Assembly: GCF_000380005.1 (NCBI RefSeq)
Contig: NZ_KB904188.1
Span: forward strand, 744,001 to 808,000
DNA length: 64,000 bases
Direction: 5' to 3'
Origin: Streptococcus didelphis DSM 15616
GTDB lineage: Bacteria; Bacillota; Bacilli; Lactobacillales; Streptococcaceae
Shown here: one piece after another, positions 1 to 8,754 of the stretch
Numbering within the stretch: the first letter of the stretch is position 1
Layout of the letters: each line of letters opens with the position of its first letter
Notes under the pieces: model-generated
Databases searched by the model: none
What the model was told of the DNA's origin: nothing
The model's input: only the letters and a program-made list of their open reading frames with translations
Program-made: the position numbers and the translations under genes

Positions 1-244
1 GAGCCTGCAAAGCTTCATAGCCTTTACCATAAATAAAAAGACAATCTGCTTTTTCTACAATTCCAACTCCCATGTGACTAAAAGCTGCAATAGTGGCTTT
101 GACGTCTTGACTCTTTAAGATTCCTCTTATTTCTGTTAAGCCATGGGCCATTGCACCAAAAATAACAGCTCTATGGCTAATGGATTTATCACCTGGGACC
201 TTAAGACTTCCCTTTAAAGCAGGGGCATTTATTTTAAGCTGCAT
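1..244 (-). CDS. aroA: 3-phosphoshikimate 1-carboxyvinyltransferase (EPSP synthase), 5' part only
   Basis: This is the first 81 codons of a gene that runs off the left edge of the window. EPSP synthase joins shikimate-3-phosphate to phosphoenolpyruvate in the cytoplasmic shikimate pathway to aromatic amino acids. The visible N-terminus contains PGDKSISHRA (residues 16-25), the family's conserved substrate-binding signature. The start ATG at 244 is preceded by a good ribosome site, CAAGGAGAT, six bases upstream. MurA belongs to the same fold, but it lacks PGDKSISHR and has SGAKNS instead, so AroA is preferred. A terminator separates this gene from the upstream yihY unit, so aroA probably has its own promoter. 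Confidence 0.9.
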   Translation of the reverse strand, partial: MQLKINAPALKGSLKVPGDKSISHRAVIFGAMAHGLTEIRGILKSQDVKATIAAFSHMGVGIVEKADCLFIYGKGYEALQA

Positions 245-301
245 AGTATCTCCTTGTTAACTTAATCATTTTATCACAAGATATATGCAAGTTCTAGATA
301 C

Positions 302-330
302 AAAAAAACTTTATCCGGCAAGATAAAGTT
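302..330 (-). terminator. Rho-independent terminator after yihY
   Basis: AACTTTATC and GATAAAGTT form a 9-bp stem with a 6-nt loop, followed on the minus strand by seven T. It overlaps the yihY stop codon and closes the GNAT-spxR-map-yihY unit before aroA. Confidence 0.9.
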
Positions 331-1264
331 ATTCTTTTTCTGAATGGTTATTTCCTAAGGTCTTTTTTATCAGAGAGGCTACATCTCCCCTGCGTCCTTC
401 TAGTTTTCCTAAATCTATTTCTTGGTAGGTTGCATTACAAACGGCTCCCAAAATAAGAATTCTGGCTAAGAAGATAAACCAAAGCATTAAAATAAATACC
501 ATAATAGAACCAAAGGCCTTAATATCCACCATGCGCTCTACATTATGCATAACATAATTAGCAATGACATTACTCATAAAAGTCATGACAAAGGCTGTTA
601 AAAAGGTTCCTGGCAAGATATATCTGATTTTATGAATCTTAACATTTGGCAGGATAAAATAAAGCAACATAATCCCTAAAAAGATAATGACAGCTGTCGC
701 TGGTTGGATCAAGAGTAAAAACAAGGAAGTAATATTATCACTCAAGTTATAGTGTTTGTCCAAGAGCTGAATAGCTGCTTTTGAAAATGTTGAGAATAAA
801 AGTACAAATGTTAACAAAAAGAGGATAAAAACACTGATAAACAGGCCAACAATATGACTGACTAAAAAATCCCTATGTTGTGAAGCCCCATAAGCTTTAT
901 TGATGGCTTTTTGCAGGGAGGTCAAACTTCGAGACATAGTCCAAAGTCCTGCAACAGTCGCCATTCCTAGAATTCCTCCAGCTGGTTTAGAAAAGATATT
1001 GACAACTACAGCTGAAGCTGGCCTGTAAATATCAGCTGGCAAGTTTTGTTTCATTAGCGTTAGTAAGTCTGAAATATCAATATTTAAATAAGGGAAAATA
1101 TTGGCTGCAATGATGATTAAGGGAAAAACAGTGATCATTAAATAATAAGCAACCGCAACAGATGACAGATCCATCTCTGCACTATTAAGATGTTTCATAA
1201 AGGCTTGTACAGGTTCATATTGCCATTTTTCAACTAATCTACTAATAAAACTCTTCTTTTCCAT
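329..1264 (-). CDS. YihY/BrkB family integral membrane protein
   Basis: A 311-aa protein with about six hydrophobic segments, starting near residue 37 (AVAYYLMITVFPLIIIAAN) and ending near residue 280. It belongs to the YihY/BrkB family, formerly mislabelled ribonuclease BN. The family's molecular function is not established, and transport or envelope roles have been proposed. It follows map with a one-base gap and ends in a strong terminator, so it is the last gene of a four-gene unit with map, spxR and the acetyltransferase. The same spxR-map-yihY neighbourhood is usual in streptococci. Family assignment is confident; the job in the cell is not known from the sequence. Confidence 0.85.
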   Translation of the reverse strand: MEKKSFISRLVEKWQYEPVQAFMKHLNSAEMDLSSVAVAYYLMITVFPLIIIAANIFPYLNIDISDLLTLMKQNLPADIYRPASAVVVNIFSKPAGGILGMATVAGLWTMSRSLTSLQKAINKAYGASQHRDFLVSHIVGLFISVFILFLLTFVLLFSTFSKAAIQLLDKHYNLSDNITSLFLLLIQPATAVIIFLGIMLLYFILPNVKIHKIRYILPGTFLTAFVMTFMSNVIANYVMHNVERMVDIKAFGSIMVFILMLWFIFLARILILGAVCNATYQEIDLGKLEGRRGDVASLIKKTLGNNHSEKE

Positions 1265-1265
1265 C

Positions 1266-2126
1266 CTAATAAGTTCTTTCTTCTCCTTGGCTTGTTAAAA
1301 TAACAGGCCCATTTTTTGTAATGACAAATTGATGTTCATACTGACAAGAAAGGCCTCCATCAAGGGTTTTATGTGCCCATCCTGTTTTTATATCTGTATC
1401 AATTTCCCATGTTCCAGTGTTGAGCATTGGTTCAATGGTTAAGACCATTCCCTCTTTTAGGCGTAAACCTCGCCCTGCAATTCCATAGTTTGGAACCATA
1501 GGTTCTTCATGCATGGTTGGACCTACCCCATGTCCTACCAAGTCTCTTACGACACCATAACCACGACTTTCTGCATATTCTTGAATAGCTGCGCCAATGT
1601 CTCCAATGCGGTTTCCAACTTGGGCTTTTTCGATACCAATATACATCGCTTCTTTGGTCACATTCATCAAATCAGTAACTTGATCTGAAACCTTTCCCAC
1701 AGCATACGCCCAACAAGAATCCGCCAAGCCACCAGCATAGCTTTCTGTGTATTTTTTCATCTCTGCTATTTTGTTAAAGTCTAATTTGGAAACATCTAGG
1801 ACTGACTTGTCTAAGGGTTCACTTAAAACCATATCCACCTTTAACAAGTCGCCTTCTTTAAGAATATAATGTCTTGGAAAGGCATGGGCAACCTCATCAT
1901 TTAAGGCACAACAAGTTGCATAAGGATAGTCCATGACTTGACCATCAACACCAATTTGGAGAGGAAGGACATTATCTTCTTTACAACGTCTACGAACATA
2001 CTCTTCGACTTCCCACATATCAACACCAGGTTTAATGATCTGACGTAGCCCAATATGGATTCCTGCTAAAAAATCCCCAGCCCTATCCATGGCTTCTATT
2101 TCTCGGTCAGATTTTAATGTAATCAT
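1266..2126 (-). CDS. map: Type I methionine aminopeptidase
   Basis: Removes the N-terminal methionine from new proteins in the cytoplasm. The protein has 286 aa. Metal ligands of the pita-bread fold are visible: Asp in LLKVDMVL, Asp in GLADSCW, His in VGHGVGPTMHEEP, Glu in LTIEPML and Glu in CQYEHQFV. The first two ligands are normally about 11 residues apart. Here they are separated by an insert of roughly 27 extra residues, a form described for streptococcal enzymes. There is no N-terminal zinc finger. The ribosome site AAAGGAG lies ten bases before the ATG. The gene sits between spxR (22 nt upstream) and yihY, and is presumably essential. Confidence 0.93.
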   Translation of the reverse strand: MITLKSDREIEAMDRAGDFLAGIHIGLRQIIKPGVDMWEVEEYVRRRCKEDNVLPLQIGVDGQVMDYPYATCCALNDEVAHAFPRHYILKEGDLLKVDMVLSEPLDKSVLDVSKLDFNKIAEMKKYTESYAGGLADSCWAYAVGKVSDQVTDLMNVTKEAMYIGIEKAQVGNRIGDIGAAIQEYAESRGYGVVRDLVGHGVGPTMHEEPMVPNYGIAGRGLRLKEGMVLTIEPMLNTGTWEIDTDIKTGWAHKTLDGGLSCQYEHQFVITKNGPVILTSQGEERTY

Positions 2127-2148
2127 TTATTCATATCTCCTTTTTTAT

Positions 2149-3432
2149 TTAATTTAGTTTGCTTGTAATAATTGATTTTGCTATGACTTGATTTTCTACG
2201 TAAATTTCAAAATCAAGGATACCACTTCGTCTTGTCTCTGTGATGATTTTAGGATAAATTTTTAATTGATCATCAATTTGTGCAGCATGTAAAAAGTATA
2301 TCATCATTTGTTCAATTATGATATTTTTTTGATACTTTCTGTTAAATACTTTATAGGTAATTTCTTTTAAGATTTCTGAGATAACCCCTTGTGCAAGGTT
2401 TCCAGTAGCATCTATCATGCTGGGTTCTACTAATATTTGATAGTAATCATTATATTCATATAATTCTGATAAAATATGCTCACTGTAAGTATTTTTAGTG
2501 ACCTTTTGGTTATTTTGAAGATTTTCCATGGCCAATCTTCTTGTGACAACTCCTAATATAATCCCTTCTTGGTCAACGACAGGTAACATATTCAGATCTT
2601 CAAATATCATTTTTTGACTGATATTAGCAAGACTAGTATTAGGATTAGCTGTAATTGGTGTTTTAGTCATAACTTGAGATAATTTAGTATCCCTACTTTT
2701 ATTAAGAACATCTCGCATACTAACAATACCAATCACTCGTTTATCAGCTGTCACAACTGGAAACCTAACTTCCTTGGATTTTTTGATGAGATGGTTAAAA
2801 TCTTCGATGCTATTGTGCTCAAAAAGATAACCATAATCATCAATAGGTATTAAGACCTTCTCTACTGTTTTTAAATCAGTTTTAATTCTAAAATTTAAAA
2901 GGGCGTGATTAATCATAGTAGCTACAGTAAAGGTATCATACTGGGTAATCATCACAGGAATACCAAGATCATTAGCAGTCTTTATGACTTTATTAGATAT
3001 GGGAAAACCACCTGTCACCAAAATAGCATTGTGTTTTTCCAAGGCTAGGAGTTGAATTTCTTCACGATCACCTACTATTAATAAGCCACCCTTAACCAAA
3101 TAACGAAGAATATTCTCCTCAGTCATTGCCCCGATGGAAAATTTACTAAATTCACGTCCTAGACCGGCTTTTCCTGCCACAACTTCTGAATCACTAATTC
3201 TAGCAATCTCTGTATAGGTTAATTTATCAATACGGACACGACTTTTTCTTTCCACTCGAACTGTACCACTGCGAGGTTTGGTTTCAACAATTCCTCTATT
3301 TTCAGCTTCTTTAATTGCTCGATAAGCAGTCCCATCACTGACATTTAAATGGTTTGAGATACTTCTAACACTTACTCTTTTTCCAATTGCTAGATTTTCT
3401 AAGTAGTCTAAAATTTCTTGATGTTTACTCAT
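2149..3432 (-). CDS. spxR: SpxR-like CBS/HotDog transcriptional regulator
   Basis: A cytoplasmic regulator of 427 aa from the ATG at 3432. Domain order is a winged-helix N-terminus (about 1-60, with VSDGTAYRAIKEAENRGIVE), a DRTGG-like domain (about 65-180), two CBS motifs (about 190-310) and a C-terminal HotDog fold (about 330-425). In S. pneumoniae SpxR activates spxB. An upstream GTG would add three residues, but AGGTG lies six bases before this ATG and overlaps that GTG, so 3432 is preferred. The start overlaps the end of the acetyltransferase gene in ATGAGTAA, which implies translational coupling. The CBS pair suggests sensing of an adenine nucleotide, which is inference. Confidence 0.85.
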   Translation of the reverse strand: MSKHQEILDYLENLAIGKRVSVRSISNHLNVSDGTAYRAIKEAENRGIVETKPRSGTVRVERKSRVRIDKLTYTEIARISDSEVVAGKAGLGREFSKFSIGAMTEENILRYLVKGGLLIVGDREEIQLLALEKHNAILVTGGFPISNKVIKTANDLGIPVMITQYDTFTVATMINHALLNFRIKTDLKTVEKVLIPIDDYGYLFEHNSIEDFNHLIKKSKEVRFPVVTADKRVIGIVSMRDVLNKSRDTKLSQVMTKTPITANPNTSLANISQKMIFEDLNMLPVVDQEGIILGVVTRRLAMENLQNNQKVTKNTYSEHILSELYEYNDYYQILVEPSMIDATGNLAQGVISEILKEITYKVFNRKYQKNIIIEQMMIYFLHAAQIDDQLKIYPKIITETRRSGILDFEIYVENQVIAKSIITSKLN

Positions 3433-3976
3433 TATAATCACCTATATTTATTTGATATTCTTTGTATCGCCTCATTTTATGGGTGTAACGATCACTACCT
3501 TTAAACTCTCTTATGAAAGAAAAGCCAGATTTTTCAGCTACTCTTTGACTAGCTCTATTTTCAGCATGTGTAATAATTGTGATGTGTTTCATCTGAAATT
3601 CTCGGAAAGAAAAGTAAAGAATCGTTTTAAGGGCTTCTGTCATATAGCCCTTTTCTCGAAAGGTCTTATTTAAAAAATAACCTAATTCACCACTTAAAAG
3701 CTTGCTATCCATTTTATCAAAGCTGATAATGCCTATCATTTTCTGATCTGATTTGACTTGAATTGCCCATTTTCCCAAGGGATTCTTTAAAAAGGCATGA
3801 GTTAGGAGATAATCACTTTCAGCTTTAGTCATTAAACTTGGAAATATAAAATCAACTTGCTCTGGATTTCCCGAAATATCAAAAAAAGAAGGCGCATCTT
3901 TGAAGCTAGGTGGTCTTAAAATCAATCTCTCTGTTTCAATATAAGAACAAGCTGCAATTTTTGTCCAAATGTCCAT
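3425..3976 (-). CDS. GNAT family N-acetyltransferase (RimJ/RimL type)
   Basis: A 183-aa acetyl-CoA-dependent acetyltransferase of the RimJ/RimL (Acetyltransf_3) type. It begins with the typical ETERLILRPPSFKDA. It has the acetyl-CoA loop region around GYFLNKTFREKGYMTEA and ends with NRASQRVAEKSGFSFIRE. The substrate cannot be deduced: ribosomal-protein N-termini and small molecules are both common in the family. It is the first gene of the unit with spxR, map and yihY. AAAGGT precedes the ATG, and an extended -10 box lies about 33 nt upstream. Confidence 0.85.
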   Translation of the reverse strand: MDIWTKIAACSYIETERLILRPPSFKDAPSFFDISGNPEQVDFIFPSLMTKAESDYLLTHAFLKNPLGKWAIQVKSDQKMIGIISFDKMDSKLLSGELGYFLNKTFREKGYMTEALKTILYFSFREFQMKHITIITHAENRASQRVAEKSGFSFIREFKGSDRYTHKMRRYKEYQINIGDYNE

Positions 3977-4008
3977 TTGATACCTTTTCTAACGTCTAAT
4001 TTGAATTT

Positions 4009-4017
4009 ATTATAACA
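4009..4017 (-). promoter_or_regulatory. Extended -10 promoter of GNAT-spxR-map-yihY
   Basis: TGTTATAAT on the minus strand gives a consensus -10 with the TGn extension. No good -35 is seen at 17 bp (TAGTAA). It is placed to drive the four-gene unit. Confidence 0.6.
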
Positions 4018-4074
4018 AAATTTTCCCTAATTTACTATAACAGTTTCTAAAATCACTGAAACTGTATTATTTCC

Positions 4075-4099
4075 AAAAAAAGCCTTGAAAAAGGGCTTT
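4075..4099 (-). terminator. Terminator after the GH3 pair
   Basis: AAAGCC and GGCTTT form the stem, and the minus strand continues with T6. It lies about 75 nt beyond the stop of the second GH3 gene and closes the HAD-GH3-GH3 unit. A second small inverted repeat (CAGTTTC...GAAACTG, 4041-4064) lies just outside. Confidence 0.7.
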
Positions 4100-4173
4100 C
4101 TAGAATCTCAAATACTAGATATACAATCTAATCTTCAAGTCTCTATCCTTTTCCTAAGGCTTTTTAATAATGT

Positions 4174-5898
4174 TTATAATTTAGCCTGCCATTTATTGGC
4201 CCAGACTAAGTCATTTGGTTGACCATTGAATCTTTCTTTTCCTTCTAAACAGTCTAGTAATACTTCGATAGTGTTATCGTTATGATGGTAAGCATTAATA
4301 GCTGTTTTAACCATGGTTGCATCATGAAGATGGGTAGTATAGTTTAAGGAAACAAAAACTGTTGGTACTTCATGAACATACCATGGAACTTCGTTTGACA
4401 TGGCTGTTTTCCATTGAATGCGATAATTATTTTGGGCACCATAACCTACAACATTGGCAACCGTCAAGGCTAAATCCACATTTTCTCGATAGGCTACTGT
4501 TGAACCTTTGACACGGGTTGTTCCATCGTTAATATCGACTTGATAACCTCGTTTTTCTAAGGCTTTTTTAAGATTTTCAACTACCTTATCATTAGCAGTA
4601 TTTAAGCCACCCACTTCACCTTCTAAATAGTAAAGTCGAATGCGTCTATGGGTCTTGGGACTTATTGGCAAATTAGCCTGTGTATCCTTAAGTAAGGTCA
4701 TGCTTCTTTTTGCGGCCTCTTTTTGCCATTGTAAATGTTCTTTGCAACCAATAATTTCAAGTTCTTCAGGAGATTTAAGAAGTGTACCACTTGATTTTTT
4801 GATGTGAAGATTTAGTTTAGCTTTCAATCCCAAGATACGACGCACGGCATCATCAAGCCGCTCTTGACTAATAATGCCTTTATGATACCCCTCTAACATG
4901 AAATGGAAGTCTTCTTCCATATTATTAAAGAATAAGAACATGTCACAACCTGCTGCAATAGCTTGGGGGACATAGTCTTCCCGTCTCATGGCAGAAGTCA
5001 TACCTAACATATGAGAGGCATCTGTAATGACTAGACCATTAAAATCTAAATGGCTCTTTAATAAACCATTAATTAATTCTGGTGCTAGAGTAGCTGGTAG
5101 AATATCCTTATCTTCCAAGTCTGGATTTAATTTTTTTTGATAGAATGGCAGAGCAATATGACCAGCCATAATCATTTCTACCCCACGATCAATGTGGTTA
5201 CGATAAACTTTTCCAAAAGTCTTGTCCCATTCTTCCGGCTGGCTTTCATTGACACCTAAGACCAAATGTTGGTCACGTTCTTCTGTACCATCCCCTGGAA
5301 AATGCTTAATACATTGAATAATATTTCTTTCTGAAGTTAGCCCATCCAAGTAAGCATTAGTATAGGTAATGACATCTTCGGCATTTGTTCCATAGGCGCG
5401 TGTATTGACAATGGTGTTACGCCAGTTTTCTAGAATATCCACACATGGGTCAAAATTGACATTAACTCCCATAGCACTTGCTTCTCTAGCTGAAACCAAG
5501 CCAGCATGGTAAGGCACCCAGCTATCACGACTTGCTTCTGACTGAGCTCCTGAGGCAATATAGGTTCCACCTTTTACCGCTCCATCACCACCAGAATCAC
5601 AATTAGCAGCAATCAGTAAGGGAATCTTAGCATTTTCTTGCAAATCATTTAGAAGGCCCTGTACTTGTTCTTTACTACCATTCATGTAGCGAGCCCCACC
5701 AATATGGTATTTTTCTAGTATTTCTTTATTAGTAAGATTATTTCCAGAAAAAGCATCTTCTCCAAAGAAAAATAAATTAACAAAGAGCTGTCCTATTTTT
5801 TCTTCATCTGTCAAAGAAGACAAGGTTTCTTCAACCCATTTTAGTTGGGTATCTTTTAGATAATATGGTTTTTTCTTTAAATCAACTTGTTTAGGCAC
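4174..5898 (-). CDS. Glycoside hydrolase family 3, beta-N-acetylhexosaminidase type (second of pair)
   Basis: A 574-aa enzyme with a (beta/alpha)8 barrel (about 1-360) and a C-terminal alpha/beta domain. It has no signal peptide, so it should act on imported sugars. The NagZ-type signature is recognisable: KH at 198-199, then PGDGTEERDQH, with the Asp209/His211 pair matching the catalytic DxH of GH3 N-acetylglucosaminidases. The predicted nucleophile is Asp293 in VITDASHM. The usual KHFPGHG reads KHFPGDG here. It is the last gene of HAD-GH3-GH3, 48 nt after its paralogue, with which it shares overall plan and many blocks. Whether it prefers N-acetylglucosaminides or glucosides cannot be read from the sequence. 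Confidence 0.85.
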   Translation of the reverse strand: MPKQVDLKKKPYYLKDTQLKWVEETLSSLTDEEKIGQLFVNLFFFGEDAFSGNNLTNKEILEKYHIGGARYMNGSKEQVQGLLNDLQENAKIPLLIAANCDSGGDGAVKGGTYIASGAQSEASRDSWVPYHAGLVSAREASAMGVNVNFDPCVDILENWRNTIVNTRAYGTNAEDVITYTNAYLDGLTSERNIIQCIKHFPGDGTEERDQHLVLGVNESQPEEWDKTFGKVYRNHIDRGVEMIMAGHIALPFYQKKLNPDLEDKDILPATLAPELINGLLKSHLDFNGLVITDASHMLGMTSAMRREDYVPQAIAAGCDMFLFFNNMEEDFHFMLEGYHKGIISQERLDDAVRRILGLKAKLNLHIKKSSGTLLKSPEELEIIGCKEHLQWQKEAAKRSMTLLKDTQANLPISPKTHRRIRLYYLEGEVGGLNTANDKVVENLKKALEKRGYQVDINDGTTRVKGSTVAYRENVDLALTVANVVGYGAQNNYRIQWKTAMSNEVPWYVHEVPTVFVSLNYTTHLHDATMVKTAINAYHHNDNTIEVLLDCLEGKERFNGQPNDLVWANKWQAKL

Positions 5899-5946
5899 TT
5901 TCCACCTCTTTCTAAGTTAGCAAATGGCTTATTTTTAGTTTATCCT

Positions 5947-7737
5947 TTAAAATTCACGCCATAAATGTGTGTCAATAAGTCCACAGTAAGCATCCACCGG
6001 TGATACGCCTGTAAATTCAGATTCTCCTGCCAGTTTTCTGACCAATGCTTCCATGGTATTTGGTAGACCATCATAGGCATTAATATAGGTTCCTACCTGT
6101 GGCATATCAGCTAAGGCAAAAGCATGTTGAACTGATACAACGATTGTAGGGACTTCATGGACATAGAAAGGTTGATCTGGCGTTCCTTTGGCTGCTGGCC
6201 AAACAATTCGTTGCACTGTACCGCCTGAATTGACATCAACCAGATTAATAATCAAATCATACTTGTCAGTTAAGTTAGCAATAGGCTGTTTTTGAGCATA
6301 GACATTAGCTAAGGCAGCAGGACGTTGATCTTCTGGCAATTTCATAATCCGCTCTTCTGTTGACTCCCAAACTGTAACCTCATGGCCACGTGCTTGCAAG
6401 AGTTCTTTCAGATAATCAGAAGCTCGCATTTTATTGCCTGCAATCATTGCCCCAAAGCCACCCTTATGACCTTCTACATTAACAATAAGCACACGTTGAT
6501 AGCGTTTCGGAGTTACTGGGAAAATATTTTTTTGCTTATCTTTTACTAGGGTAATAGCCTTATCAGCTACTTGGTCTACAATAGACTTTGCCTCAGCTGT
6601 ATTAATTAAAGCCATAGCTTCTTCTTTTAGCATAAATAATTCTTCACGGCGCCCTTCATAATGGTGCAGTCCTAATTTTGCCTTCAATCCCAAGGTACGA
6701 CGTAAAGCATCATGTAAACGCTGGTCTGAAAGAATACCATTTTCATATCCTTCTTTCATCCATTGTAGATCTTCGTCAGGATCATTAAAGAACAAGAATA
6801 AGTCACAGCCAGCCTCGATAGCTGTTGGTAATAAAATATGACGAGGCATAGATGCTGTCATGGCAACCATATGGGAAGCATCAGTAACAATTGCGCCATT
6901 ATAACCTAATTCACCACGCAATAGTTCATCTAGCAAGGTTTTATTAAGTGATGCTGGAAGCATCTCATCTAATTCACGCTCTGGATGCATTTCTTTTTCT
7001 ACATTTGGTAGATGAATATGGCCTGCCATAATTCCAGGTAAGCCAGCTTCAGCTAATTCCCCGTAAATACGGCCAAAGGTAGACATCCACTCTGCTTTGG
7101 TCATTGGATTAGAAGCATAGGATAAATGATGGTCACGCTCATCAATGCCATCACCTGGGAAATGTTTGGCAAAGGGCATAATATTATAATCCATAATGCC
7201 TCTCATATACTCTTTTGAAAGAGTAATAATTTGGTCAACATTAGAGCCCCAGTTCCGATTAGCAATAATGGGATTTCTCCAATTACGTGTTAAATCTACA
7301 ATAGGGGCAAAGGAAGCATTACAGCCAACAGCTGACGCTTCAATACCTGCAATGCGTCCCATTTCATAGGCATATTTAGGATCATTGGTAGCAGCTACCT
7401 TGATTTCATCACCTACTTTAGTACCATCAGTTACAGCGCCATCACCACCAGCTTCAGTATTGGCCGCAATTAGCATAGGAAGCTTTGATTTTGTTTGTAA
7501 GATAAAATTCTGATCGTAAATCTCACTTGCTGGACCTTTATTATAGCGGACTGCCGCAATATGGTAATTTTCTAAAACTTCTGTTAGATAGTCTTCTGAA
7601 CGGCTAGCCCCCATATTGAAAAATAATTGTCCTATTTTTTCTTCAAGAGTCATCTCACTAATTGTTGTTTCAATCCAATCAATGGCTTCTTGATCTAGAT
7701 TAAAGGGGGTTTTTCTTAAATCAACTAAGTGTGTCAT
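5947..7737 (-). CDS. Glycoside hydrolase family 3, beta-N-acetylhexosaminidase type (first of pair)
   Basis: A 596-aa cytoplasmic paralogue of the next gene, with the same two-domain plan. KH is at 191-192, PGDGIDERDHH contains the Asp202/His204 dyad, and the nucleophile is Asp286 in IVTDASHM. It also has PGDG where most NagZ proteins have PGHG. The two proteins differ substantially between motifs, so this looks like an old duplication with possible division of substrates. It lies 28 nt downstream of the HAD gene and shares its promoter. That promoter carries the same palindrome and cre-like site as the glucuronide genes, so a role in degrading hexosamine-containing oligosaccharides, for example from host glycosaminoglycans, is inferred. 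Confidence 0.85.
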   Translation of the reverse strand: MTHLVDLRKTPFNLDQEAIDWIETTISEMTLEEKIGQLFFNMGASRSEDYLTEVLENYHIAAVRYNKGPASEIYDQNFILQTKSKLPMLIAANTEAGGDGAVTDGTKVGDEIKVAATNDPKYAYEMGRIAGIEASAVGCNASFAPIVDLTRNWRNPIIANRNWGSNVDQIITLSKEYMRGIMDYNIMPFAKHFPGDGIDERDHHLSYASNPMTKAEWMSTFGRIYGELAEAGLPGIMAGHIHLPNVEKEMHPERELDEMLPASLNKTLLDELLRGELGYNGAIVTDASHMVAMTASMPRHILLPTAIEAGCDLFLFFNDPDEDLQWMKEGYENGILSDQRLHDALRRTLGLKAKLGLHHYEGRREELFMLKEEAMALINTAEAKSIVDQVADKAITLVKDKQKNIFPVTPKRYQRVLIVNVEGHKGGFGAMIAGNKMRASDYLKELLQARGHEVTVWESTEERIMKLPEDQRPAALANVYAQKQPIANLTDKYDLIINLVDVNSGGTVQRIVWPAAKGTPDQPFYVHEVPTIVVSVQHAFALADMPQVGTYINAYDGLPNTMEALVRKLAGESEFTGVSPVDAYCGLIDTHLWREF

Positions 7738-7765
7738 CTTACTTCTTACTTCCTTTCTTATTATG

Positions 7766-8572
7766 TTAGTTATCTAAATTATGCCAGAAACCTTCCACAA
7801 GGCTTTCTTGCTCTTTCTTAGTAAATTTTCCTTGAATAAAGTCCTGACTTATCTTTTGGGCAAGTTCTTCCCATGAATCCGCTTCATGACCCACTAATAT
7901 TGGATAAAAGGCAACCCCATTTTCCTGAGCTGCTGCTAAGTCTCCTGGTGAATCACCAACCATCATTAACTTGTCTTTATCAAAACCTTCTTTAATTAAA
8001 GCAGCTATGACATCTTCTTTTTTACCCTTATCTTGGCAATATAAATCATCCACATGACGCATTAAACCTTGATCCTGCCATTCTTCTTCAACAGCTTCTT
8101 TATTGGCAGAGCTAACAACAAATACCTTGCCCAGTTTATGCAAGGTTTCTAAACCACCCAGAGCCCCTGGAAAAGCTAGTGCATCTCCTTGATAGTTCTT
8201 GATTTGTTTATTCACTTCATTAGACCAATCCAAGGCTTTTTGTAAGTCTTGACTAGGATTTTTTTCAATTTCTGCCTCTAAGGAAGCATTAGAAAGTGAT
8301 GTTGTTGTATTCACCCAGTTTTTTAAATGATCAATATTAGCAAGACCTGCAAATTCTAATCCCATTACCAGTCCTACAAAACGGTTAACACCCCTAGTAC
8401 GTGAGAAGAGATTAACCTTATCCCACTCTTTTAAAAATGCCTGTCTCTCTGCAACCTCAAAGATATCTGCTGCAATTGGTCCAAAAAAAAGTTGATGTTT
8501 GTATGTCATTGTATCCATTGCGCAGCCATCTGAATCCACACAGAACACAAATTCTTGTTTTTTACTTGTCAT
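7766..8572 (-). CDS. HAD superfamily hydrolase, probable sugar-phosphate phosphatase
   Basis: A 268-aa HAD phosphatase. Motif I is CVDSDGCAMD, with the first Asp the predicted nucleophile. A helical cap follows. Motif III/IV lies in DKLMMVGDSPGDLAAAQENG. The start at 8572 is chosen because GGAGG lies just before this ATG; the longer reading frame to 8620 would contain the ribosome site and part of the operator. It is the first gene of the HAD-GH3-GH3 unit. The context suggests it dephosphorylates a sugar phosphate released or imported with the GH3 substrates, but the substrate is unknown. Confidence 0.8.
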   Translation of the reverse strand: MTSKKQEFVFCVDSDGCAMDTMTYKHQLFFGPIAADIFEVAERQAFLKEWDKVNLFSRTRGVNRFVGLVMGLEFAGLANIDHLKNWVNTTTSLSNASLEAEIEKNPSQDLQKALDWSNEVNKQIKNYQGDALAFPGALGGLETLHKLGKVFVVSSANKEAVEEEWQDQGLMRHVDDLYCQDKGKKEDVIAALIKEGFDKDKLMMVGDSPGDLAAAQENGVAFYPILVGHEADSWEELAQKISQDFIQGKFTKKEQESLVEGFWHNLDN

Positions 8573-8593
8573 TTTATCCTCCAAAGTCTGATA

Positions 8594-8639
8594 AATCATC
8601 TGATGAATTAATTGTATCATAAGTAGAAAACGCTGTCAA
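8594..8639 (-). promoter_or_regulatory. HAD-GH3-GH3 promoter with palindromic operator and cre site
   Basis: On the minus strand TTGACA (8634-8639), a 17-nt spacer and TACAAT (8611-8616) form a near-consensus promoter. The palindrome TCATCTGATGA (8596-8606) sits over the expected transcription start. The cre-like AGAAAACGCTGTCA (8625-8638) overlaps the -35 and fits WGWAARCGYTWWMA at 13 of 14 positions. A partial second operator, TCATCTGACTA, lies at 8670-8680. The same palindrome lies in the promoters of the glucuronide transporter and kdgA. Confidence 0.8.
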
Positions 8640-8698
8640 ATTAAAAACAGGCCTCATTTCAAAGAAAAATCATCTGACTAATTATAATTTCTAGACCT

Positions 8699-8725
8699 AA
8701 AAAAGCCTAACAAGATTTGTTAGGC
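8699..8725 (-). terminator. Terminator of the adhesin gene
   Basis: GCCTAACAA and TTGTTAGGC form a perfect 9-bp stem with a 3-nt loop, followed by T6 on the minus strand. Confidence 0.92.
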
Positions 8726-8754
8726 CTAATCATTTTAAAAATGCAAGAAAACTA

